This document shows positions 1-5,173 of a stretch of DNA of 5,173 nt, one piece after another. Position 1 is the stretch's first letter. Each line of letters begins with the position of its first letter. The notes beneath the pieces were generated by a model. The model saw only the letters and a list, made by a program, of their open reading frames with translations, made no database searches and was not told where the DNA came from. Location of the stretch: assembly GCA_031552335.1 (NCBI GenBank), contig JAVBMQ010000064.1, positions 1 to 5,173 on the forward strand, in the 5' to 3' direction. The DNA comes from JAISFI01 sp031552335. GTDB lineage: Bacteria; Bacteroidota; Bacteroidia; Bacteroidales; Azobacteroidaceae. The translations under genes and the position numbers were made by a program.

Positions 1-16
1 ATAACATAAAATCCCT

Positions 17-24
17 TATCTTTG
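17..24 (+). promoter_or_regulatory. Candidate -7 promoter element (TAnnTTTG)
   Basis: TATCTTTG is an exact match to the Bacteroidota -7 consensus TAnnTTTG. The matching -33 element would fall before the first base of the window, so only half of the promoter can be judged. A start about 7 nt downstream would give a transcript from roughly position 31 that meets a terminator-like hairpin at 71-100. No convincing gene lies between the two. It could also be a chance match in AT-rich DNA. Confidence 0.35.
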
Positions 25-70
25 TACTGTGTTTTTCATGGTATTAGATTTAAGGTTAACAATGAAGATT

Positions 71-100
71 GGTTGTCGTGATGACAACCTTTTCTTTTTT
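71..100 (+). terminator. Rho-independent terminator, first of two hairpins
   Basis: A perfect 7-bp stem (GGTTGTC at 71-77 with GACAACC at 83-89) closes a 5-nt loop. It is followed directly by a T-rich run at 90-100 (four T, one C, six T). This is the classic intrinsic terminator layout and works only for + strand transcription. It would end either a gene upstream of the window or a short RNA begun at the TAnnTTTG element at 17-24, and it separates upstream transcription from the GH39 gene. Confidence 0.65.
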
Positions 101-109
101 AAATGTATA

Positions 110-151
110 GGAGAGTGTTGAAAGTTTTTTAACACTCTTCCTGTTTTATTT
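110..151 (+). terminator. Second hairpin, probable back-up terminator
   Basis: Positions 110-123 can pair with 127-140. The core is the perfect 8-bp match AGAGTGTT (112-119) with AACACTCT (131-138), extended by A-T and G-T pairs inside and by G-T and G-C pairs outside, leaving a 3-nt loop. A U-rich but interrupted stretch (142-151) follows. It is weaker as a terminator than the hairpin at 71-100 because a C-T-G precedes the T-run. Two such structures in a row, upstream of a new promoter, suggest insulation of the GH39-GH43 unit. It could instead be a regulatory RNA structure. Confidence 0.45.
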
Positions 152-172
152 CTGTCAATTGGGGATAATAAC

Positions 173-180
173 TATCTTTG
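173..180 (+). promoter_or_regulatory. Promoter -7 element for the GH39-GH43 unit
   Basis: TATCTTTG is an exact TAnnTTTG match ending 22 nt before the ATG at 203. Transcription would begin near 186-188 and leave a leader of about 15 nt, which is short but plausible in Bacteroidota. The -33 element is poor: there is no clean TTTG 19-23 bp upstream, and the nearest candidate is the TTCTG around 150-154. A poor -33 box would be compatible with activator-dependent expression, as is common for polysaccharide genes, but no operator is recognisable here. Confidence 0.55.
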
Positions 181-202
181 AAGCAAATTTTAATTTCCAG
201 CC

Positions 203-1888
203 ATGAAAACACGCATTATTACTTTTTTATTTTCGGCACTATTTATTTCGCAATTTTGTCTGCCGGTAAAAGCGCAGGAAGTCTCTATTCAGGTAGATCT
301 CAACAAAAAAATTGAACCAATGAAACCCATATGGGCCTGGTTTGGATATGATGAACCGAATTATACATACATGAAAGATGGGGTCAAACTGCTTACGGAA
401 TTATCGCAACTCAGCTATGTACCGGTTCAGGTAAGGGTACATAATTTGTTGACTTCCGGTGATGGTACCGCAGCCCTCAAATGGGGATCAACCAATGCAT
501 ATACGGAAGATAAAAAAGGAAAGCCTGTATACAACTGGACGATTGTAGACAGTATCTTCGATACATTTATCAACCGGGGAATGAAACCCTTGGTAGAAAT
601 CGGATTTATGCCGGAAGCGCTTTCTTCCAAACCGCAACCCTACAGGCATTACTGGACTCCCACAAGTAAATACAATGAGATTTATACCGGTTGGACTTAT
701 CCTCCGAAAGACTATAATAAATGGAGGGAATTGGTTTACCAATGGGTAAAACATTCCATTGACCGATATGGCGAAAAAGAGGTTGCCAGTTGGTATTGGG
801 AAGTTTGGAATGAACCAAATATCGGTTATTGGTCGGGTAGTTTTGACGAATATTGTAAGTTATATGACTATGCTGCCGATGGCTTGAAAAAAGCGCTTCC
901 TACAGCAAAAATAGGAGGTCCGCATAGTACAGACCCCAGCAATGATGACGCCAACAGGTTTTTACGCAAATTTCTGACACACTGTGTGAGAGATACCAAT
1001 TATGCTACCGGAAAAATCGGATCACCTTTGGATTATATTGGTTTTCATGCAAAGGGAAGTCCGCGGGTGATCGAGGGACGTGTACAAATGAATATTGGTC
1101 GTCAGTTGCTCAACATCTCCAAAGGATTTGAGGCTGTAGCCTCTTTCCCCGAACTCAGGCATCTTCCGATTATCATCGGAGAATCCGATCCGGAAGGCTG
1201 TGCTGCCTGTTCTGTTGAACATCATCCGCAGAATGCCTACAGAAACGGAACGATGTATTCGAGTTACACAGCCGCTTCTTTTGCCCGGAAATATGAATTA
1301 GCGAGAACATTCAGTGTTAATTTTGAAGGAGCTGTTTCCTGGGCATTTGAATTTGAAGACCAGCCTTGGTTTGCCGGGTTCAGGGATTTAGCTACCAATG
1401 GTATTGACAAGCCTGTGCTGAACGTTTTTCGTATGTTTGGAATGATGAAAGGCGATTTGGTGGAAGTTCGTTCTTCTGATCCCTTGCCGGCTACCGAAAT
1501 GACCCGGAAAAGTGTCAGGGGAAATGCCGATGTGAATGCATTGGCAAGTACGGATGGAAAAAGTGCTGCTGTTATGGTTTGGAATTATCATGATGAAGAT
1601 TTACCTGCAGGCGCAGCTTCCGTGGATGTACAAATTGCGGGAATTTCTGTGGACAAGGTATTGGTAAGCCATTACCGTATCGACGATCAAAACAGTAATT
1701 CATACGAAGTGTGGAAAAAAATGGGCAGCCCACAAAATCCTACACAGGAACAAATCGCACAATTAGAGCGTAGCGGGCAACTGGAACTGTTAGCATCTCC
1801 GGTATGGACATCTGTCACTGATGGTAGCATCCGGCTGGATTTTTCTTTGCCGCGCCAAGGTGTTTCTTTGTTGAAAATTAATTGGTAA
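203..1888 (+). CDS. Secreted GH39 glycoside hydrolase, probable beta-xylosidase
   Basis: This 561-aa protein starts at an ATG that directly opens a signal peptide: basic MKTR, a hydrophobic stretch, and a likely cut after VKA at residue 24. No lipobox precedes the Cys at 19, so it is probably periplasmic or exported rather than a lipoprotein. The glycosidase (beta/alpha)8 barrel spans about residues 35-410. The GH39 signature is clear: WYWEVWNEPN at 197-206, with E204 as predicted acid/base, and IIIGESDPEG at 323-332, with E327 as predicted nucleophile. The 123-residue spacing resembles known GH39 xylosidases. Residues about 415-561 form a beta-rich C-terminal domain, as is usual in GH39. Family members are mostly retaining exo-beta-xylosidases. 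Xylose release is inferred here, and other glycosides remain possible. A CxxC pair (333, 336) sits just after the nucleophile. It lies 56 nt upstream of the GH43 gene and is probably co-transcribed with it. There is no Shine-Dalgarno, as is normal in Bacteroidota. Confidence 0.9.
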   Translation: MKTRIITFLFSALFISQFCLPVKAQEVSIQVDLNKKIEPMKPIWAWFGYDEPNYTYMKDGVKLLTELSQLSYVPVQVRVHNLLTSGDGTAALKWGSTNAYTEDKKGKPVYNWTIVDSIFDTFINRGMKPLVEIGFMPEALSSKPQPYRHYWTPTSKYNEIYTGWTYPPKDYNKWRELVYQWVKHSIDRYGEKEVASWYWEVWNEPNIGYWSGSFDEYCKLYDYAADGLKKALPTAKIGGPHSTDPSNDDANRFLRKFLTHCVRDTNYATGKIGSPLDYIGFHAKGSPRVIEGRVQMNIGRQLLNISKGFEAVASFPELRHLPIIIGESDPEGCAACSVEHHPQNAYRNGTMYSSYTAASFARKYELARTFSVNFEGAVSWAFEFEDQPWFAGFRDLATNGIDKPVLNVFRMFGMMKGDLVEVRSSDPLPATEMTRKSVRGNADVNALASTDGKSAAVMVWNYHDEDLPAGAASVDVQIAGISVDKVLVSHYRIDDQNSNSYEVWKKMGSPQNPTQEQIAQLERSGQLELLASPVWTSVTDGSIRLDFSLPRQGVSLLKINW

Positions 1889-1944
1889 ACATTTATTCAT
1901 TGAAAAGAAAATTCTATAAATCACTAATTTTTAAGATACTTATA

Positions 1945-3879
1945 ATGAAAAAGAAAATCATCATTCCGTTTTTTTTTCTGTCAATTTTTTTTATTTCAGG
2001 TTTTGCCCAATCGAAAACTCCTGAAAATAAATTTGATGCCTATCTTTTTGCCTATTTTGAAGGTAAAGGTAAGGGAATTGAGCAGGAACAATTGCGCTTT
2101 GCTGTTAGTGCTGATGCCATTAATTGGTTTACCCTGAATAACAACCAGCCCATTATTCCTTCAAGTGAAATCTCACAAACAGGCGGTATCCGTGATCCGC
2201 ATATTTTGCGTGGAGAAGACGGAAAATCATTTTATATGGTTGCCACAGATATGTTTACCATAAAAAATGGTTGGGAAAGTAATCCGGGTATTATCCTGAT
2301 GAAGTCCGGAAATCTATTGGACTGGGGACACAGCATCATAGACTTAGCCAAATTGTATCCGAAGAAATTCGGAAATGTCAAATGGGTATGGGCGCCGCAA
2401 ACATTTTACGACCCCAAAGCGAAAAAATACTTGGTTTATTTTACTGTTCGTCATCACAATGATACTAAACTGGATTTTTATTGTGCATATGCCAACAAAG
2501 ATTTTACCGGATTCGAGAAAGAGCCTACCCTGATGTTCAGTCCCAAATATGGAGGAATTGACGGCGATATCATTTACAAAGATGGATTATATCATTTCTT
2601 TTTCAAGGGAAATACCAAAGATGAAAATGGAAAGGAGTCTAAAAACGGAATCCAACAAGCTACAAGTAAGTCCCTGAAAGGCCCCTGGAAAGAAGATTTT
2701 AGATATGTAGATGCTTATGCCGATACAAAAACTGTAGTGGAAGGTTCCAGTATTTTCAAACTCAACGGTTCGGACGAGTATATTTTGATGTACGATCTGT
2801 ATGCCGATGGACGTTATGAATTTCAACGAAGTACCGACTTATTCAATTTTACTGAAAAACCGGAGTCATTTACTAAAAATTTCCACCCACGCCATGGTAG
2901 TGTTATCAGTATTACCCGGGATGAAGTTCGTTGTTTGAACGAAAAATGGGGAGGAGTTCCCGGAAATATATTACAACCGGTTGAAGCTTACGACCGTTAT
3001 CACTTCCAATCGAACGGAAATCCCATTATCACACACCATCATACCGCAGATCCTTCAGCAATGCTTGAAGGCGATACGCTTTGGCTGCACCTTGGTCATG
3101 ATTTTGCCGGCGGACAGAAAGGTTATAAAATGAAGGATTGGCTGGTATTTTCTTCTACCGATATGAAAAACTGGACAGAATACCCTGTTCCTATGAAAAT
3201 AGAAGATTTTACTTGGGCAAAAAGTGGAGATGCTTATGCCGCTCAAGTTGTTAAACACAAGGAAAAATATTATTGGTACATCAGTACTAACTGGTCAGGT
3301 ATCGGCGTGGCTGTGTCTGATCGTCCGGAAGGTCCGTTCAAAGATGCCTTAGGTAAACCGCTGCTCACGAATAACGATTGCTTTGCATCTTCCCATTCAT
3401 GGGCATGTATCGACCCTGCCATATTTATTGAAGACGATGGCGCTGCCTGGATTTTCTGGGGAAATCGTGAATGTTATTATGCCAAATTGAAAGACAATAT
3501 GATTGAAATTGATGGGGAAGTGAAACAAATCCAGTTCGACGGTTTGCGTTTTACTGAAGCTCCCTGGATACATAAATACAAGGGTAAATATTACCTGACT
3601 TATGCTACTGAATTTCCGGAAAAAATTGCTTACGCTATGGCAGATAAGATAGAAGGACCTTACGAATATAAAGGTATTCTGAATGAAATTGCAGGTAACA
3701 GCAATACCAATCACCAGGCAATCGTTGAGTTCAAGGGGCAATGGTATTTTATTTACCACAATGGTGGTATTAATACCGGTGGAGGAAGTTACAGCCGCTC
3801 GGTTTGTATAGATAAGCTGTACTATAATCCTGACGGAAGCATGAAACGGATCATTATGACTACTGAAGGAATTCAATGA
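1945..3879 (+). CDS. Secreted tandem GH43-GH43 glycosidase (arabinofuranosidase/xylosidase type)
   Basis: The product has 644 aa. The ATG at 1945 is preferred because it opens a clean signal peptide (MKKK, hydrophobic core, cut after GFA at about 21). An in-frame TTG at 1882 would add 21 residues before it and overlap the GH39 gene. Two five-bladed beta-propellers follow. Domain 1 (about 30-330) has RDPH with D84 as base, IDGD with D206 as pKa modulator and VEGSS with E266 as acid. Domain 2 (about 350-640) has ADPSA with D369, IDPA with D490 and TEAPW with E538, plus a conserved-looking NHQAI histidine at 590. D-to-D spacings of 122 and 121 fit characterised GH43 enzymes. The domains differ in sequence, so they are not a recent duplication. 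GH43 enzymes are inverting and mostly remove arabinofuranose or xylose; the exact specificity of each half cannot be read here. It probably acts outside the cytoplasm with the GH39 enzyme on shared oligosaccharides. Confidence 0.9.
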   Translation: MKKKIIIPFFFLSIFFISGFAQSKTPENKFDAYLFAYFEGKGKGIEQEQLRFAVSADAINWFTLNNNQPIIPSSEISQTGGIRDPHILRGEDGKSFYMVATDMFTIKNGWESNPGIILMKSGNLLDWGHSIIDLAKLYPKKFGNVKWVWAPQTFYDPKAKKYLVYFTVRHHNDTKLDFYCAYANKDFTGFEKEPTLMFSPKYGGIDGDIIYKDGLYHFFFKGNTKDENGKESKNGIQQATSKSLKGPWKEDFRYVDAYADTKTVVEGSSIFKLNGSDEYILMYDLYADGRYEFQRSTDLFNFTEKPESFTKNFHPRHGSVISITRDEVRCLNEKWGGVPGNILQPVEAYDRYHFQSNGNPIITHHHTADPSAMLEGDTLWLHLGHDFAGGQKGYKMKDWLVFSSTDMKNWTEYPVPMKIEDFTWAKSGDAYAAQVVKHKEKYYWYISTNWSGIGVAVSDRPEGPFKDALGKPLLTNNDCFASSHSWACIDPAIFIEDDGAAWIFWGNRECYYAKLKDNMIEIDGEVKQIQFDGLRFTEAPWIHKYKGKYYLTYATEFPEKIAYAMADKIEGPYEYKGILNEIAGNSNTNHQAIVEFKGQWYFIYHNGGINTGGGSYSRSVCIDKLYYNPDGSMKRIIMTTEGIQ

Positions 3880-3915
3880 AGTTGTCTTGACTTTTAGGTT
3901 TTTATTCTAACTGTT

Positions 3916-4024
3916 TTTTTGGACACGAATTTGAACGAATTAAACGAATTCAGACGAATTTTTTAAATATTTTTTATTTGATTTGTTCTGATTCGTTTAA
4001 TTCGTTCAAATTCGTGTCCAAAAA
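3916..4024. repeat. Long inverted repeat built from phased ACGAATT units
   Basis: The left arm 3916-3953 pairs with the right arm 3988-4024 over 37 bp, with a single unpaired T (3949 or 3950) as the only flaw. Within the left arm and just inside it, ACGAATT starts at 3925, 3935, 3944 and 3954. The right arm carries the complement AATTCGT at 3999 and 4009, a GATTCGT at 3990, and a degenerate copy at 3981-3987. Units are 9-10 bp apart, close to one DNA helical turn. The outer ends are T-rich on the left and A-rich on the right, the reverse of a bidirectional terminator. There is no room for a transposase. It could be a dispersed intergenic repeat of REP or MITE type, or a binding array for a dimeric or multimeric protein. 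The structure is certain; the role is unknown. Confidence 0.85.
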
Positions 4025-4089
4025 TAATTTAAAGGTTAATGATTGCTTGCCGAAAAGAGCATGAATTATTTGACCCCCTAAAATGGAGG

Positions 4090-4118
4090 AAAATTACACA
4101 TTGTGTGTAATTTTTTTT
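4090..4118 (+). terminator. Hairpin with T-tract, probable terminator after the GH43 gene
   Basis: AAAATTACACA (4090-4100) and TGTGTAATTTT (4104-4114) form a perfect 11-bp stem with a 3-nt loop. The run of eight T at 4111-4118 continues past the stem. The A-tract, stem, T-tract layout suits a bidirectional intrinsic terminator, although the stem is AT-rich with only three G-C pairs. It lies about 210 nt after the GH43 stop and about 40 nt before the CotH-like gene, a good place to end the glycosidase transcript. It overlaps a candidate promoter, so a regulatory role is an alternative. Confidence 0.55.
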
Positions 4119-4128
4119 CATACCTTAG
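4101..4128 (+). promoter_or_regulatory. Candidate promoter for the CotH-like gene
   Basis: TACCTTAG at 4121-4128 matches TAnnTTTG at five of six fixed positions, and a TTG at 4101-4103 lies 17 bp upstream as a possible -33 box. Transcription would begin near 4135, giving a leader of about 20 nt before the ATG at 4156, similar to the arrangement before the GH39 gene. The -7 mismatch and the overlap with the hairpin at 4090-4118 make this tentative. Confidence 0.35.
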
Positions 4129-4155
4129 CTCCCTTAAATAACATACTATTATATC

Positions 4156-5173
4156 ATGAAAAAGTGTCTCCTTTTTATCCTTATTTTTATCCCTGCTATT
4201 TTATCAGCCCAGCTTAAGATCAATGAATTGATGTCTAATAATGTTTCGGCATTGATGGATGAATCCTGGAATTACAGCATGTGGGTTGAAATTTATAATG
4301 CCAGTACTTCAGATGAATGTAATCTAAACCAATATTATTTTACAGATGATATGTCTGTACCTAAGAAATGGCAACCTGCTTCAGAATTTATTATGCCGGG
4401 AAAATATAGCCTCTTGTTTTTTGAACGTGATGAACGTGCCGGACATGCTAATTTCAAACTAAGTCCAGAAGGAGGTGCATTGTACTTGACAAATGCAAAA
4501 GGTGAAATTGTAGATCAGGTTCGTTATCCGGCACAATATCGTAATGTTTCTTATGGCCGGGTTCGGGATGGAGCAAATGAGTGGGCTTTCTTTTCGGAAT
4601 ATTCCCCCAAACTTTCCAATAATGAGAAAAAGTGGGCCATTCGCCAATGTACGGCTCCAAAATTTGCAACAGAAGGAGGTTTCTATTCCGGCTCATTGAG
4701 TTTGAAATTTGAGACACCAGCCGAAGGAGAAACGATTTATTATACAACAGATTACTCTGAACCTACCATTCTTTCAAAGAAATACACTCCGGGAAGTCAG
4801 ATTTCAATGAATTCGACAACTATTATCAGGGCTTGTACCTATTCAGAAGATAAATTGCCAAGCAATACAGTTTCTTCTTCTTATTTTTTTATCGGACGTC
4901 AGATTGATTTGCCTGTAGTTTCTATAGTTACTGAACAGAAAAATTTAACCGATAATACGATTGGAATTTATGTGAGAGGAACGAATGGAACCGTTTTGAG
5001 GGAAGGAGATACGGAAGTGTGTAATTGGTTCCAGGACTGGGACCGTCCTGCCAATTTTGAGCTTTTTGATAAAGAGAGAACCAAACAGTTAAATCAGGAA
5101 TTGGATATTGCTATTTCCGGAGGTTGGACACGGAGAAATACTGTAAAATCTCTTAAAATATCACCCCGGAAAA
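4156..5173 (+). CDS. Secreted lamin-tail / CotH kinase-like protein, 3' end missing
   Basis: The frame is open from the ATG at 4156 to the window edge (339 codons seen), so this is a 5' partial gene cut by the window, not a broken gene. A signal peptide (MKKC, hydrophobic core, cut after LSA at 18) supports the start. Residues about 20-150 look like a lamin-tail domain, beginning LKINELMSNN with a following WVEIYNAS. Residues about 167-245 resemble a chitobiase C-terminal / Fn3-associated domain, with the motif IYYTTDYSEPT (194-204). From about 250 a CotH-type region begins: LPVVSIVTE, then RPANFELFD (297-305), then SGGWTRRNTVKSLK (321-334). CotH proteins are atypical kinases, shown for Bacillus spore-coat CotH; the ATP-binding and catalytic residues would lie mostly beyond the window. 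Bacteroidota encode many secreted proteins of this architecture with unknown substrates. It has its own candidate promoter, so operon membership with the glycosidases is doubtful. Confidence 0.8.
   Translation, partial: MKKCLLFILIFIPAILSAQLKINELMSNNVSALMDESWNYSMWVEIYNASTSDECNLNQYYFTDDMSVPKKWQPASEFIMPGKYSLLFFERDERAGHANFKLSPEGGALYLTNAKGEIVDQVRYPAQYRNVSYGRVRDGANEWAFFSEYSPKLSNNEKKWAIRQCTAPKFATEGGFYSGSLSLKFETPAEGETIYYTTDYSEPTILSKKYTPGSQISMNSTTIIRACTYSEDKLPSNTVSSSYFFIGRQIDLPVVSIVTEQKNLTDNTIGIYVRGTNGTVLREGDTEVCNWFQDWDRPANFELFDKERTKQLNQELDIAISGGWTRRNTVKSLKISPRK

Noticed and set aside
38..121. A 27-codon open frame starting at ATG 38.
   Set aside because: It reads straight through the terminator hairpin and its T-tract, shows no signal or family features, and its Phe run is just the T-tract translated.
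203..280. The Cys at residue 19 of the GH39 protein as a lipoprotein attachment site.
   Set aside because: The preceding residues (SQF) do not fit a lipobox, while VKA at 22-24 gives a normal signal peptidase I site.
1900..1932. A weak promoter-like pair (TTG at 1900-1902, TAATTTTT at 1925-1932) in front of the GH43 gene.
   Set aside because: The final G of the -7 motif is missing, the region is AT-rich enough for chance matches, and the start would leave almost no leader. Co-transcription with GH39 is simpler.
1882..1944. A TTG start at 1882 that would lengthen the GH43 protein by 21 residues and overlap the GH39 stop.
   Set aside because: The ATG at 1945 directly begins a standard signal peptide; the extra residues would bury it behind a basic extension, and TTG starts are rare in Bacteroidota.
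3397..3876. A 159-codon open frame on the minus strand.
   Set aside because: It lies wholly inside the well-supported second GH43 domain, its translation shows no recognisable family, and it is best explained as a shadow of that coding frame.
3916..4024. Reading the long inverted repeat as a rho-independent terminator or as a CRISPR array.
   Set aside because: As a terminator it lacks a T-tract after the stem (it ends in A). As CRISPR, its units are 7-nt motifs with 2-3 nt gaps, far too short for repeats and spacers.
4454..4747. Two open frames on the complementary strand within the CotH-like gene.
   Set aside because: The + strand frame from 4156 is open to the window end with a signal peptide and recognisable domains, so these opposing frames are shadows.

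Overview
The window looks like chromosomal DNA of a Bacteroidota bacterium, probably Bacteroidales-like. The evidence is an AT-rich base composition, no Shine-Dalgarno sequences before the starts, A/T-rich leaders, perfect or near matches to the Bacteroidota -7 promoter element TAnnTTTG, and secreted carbohydrate-active proteins typical of polysaccharide-utilising members of the phylum. Species cannot be fixed from the sequence, and no SusC/SusD pair, regulator, tRNA or rRNA is present.

Layout, all genes on the + strand. Positions 1-202 are a non-coding control region. It holds a TAnnTTTG match at 17-24, a hairpin plus U-tract terminator at 71-100, a second long hairpin at 110-151, and a second perfect TAnnTTTG match at 173-180 just before the first gene. 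Positions 203-1888 encode a secreted GH39 glycosidase with the WNEPN acid/base motif. After a 56-nt gap, 1945-3879 encodes a secreted protein with two GH43 beta-propeller domains in tandem, each with an apparently complete Asp/Asp/Glu triad. Positions 3880-4155 are intergenic. They contain a striking near-perfect inverted repeat (arms of about 37 nt) built from ACGAATT units spaced 9-10 bp apart, then a hairpin with a T-tract and a candidate promoter. From 4156 to the window end runs the 5' part of a secreted lamin-tail / chitobiase-C-like / CotH-kinase-like protein; its 3' end lies outside.

The GH39 and GH43-GH43 genes look like a two-gene transcription unit. By family knowledge, GH39 enzymes of this type are mostly beta-xylosidases, and GH43 enzymes are alpha-L-arabinofuranosidases or beta-xylosidases. 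A reasonable inference is that the pair removes xylose and arabinose from (arabino)xylan-type or other arabinose/xylose-containing oligosaccharides after export from the cytoplasm. The CotH-like gene appears to be a separate unit, and its functional link to the glycosidases is unproven.

No convincing new defence or mobile system is visible. The parts most worth a second look are the phased inverted repeat at 3916-4024, the doubly competent GH43 tandem, and the possible short transcript between 31 and about 98.
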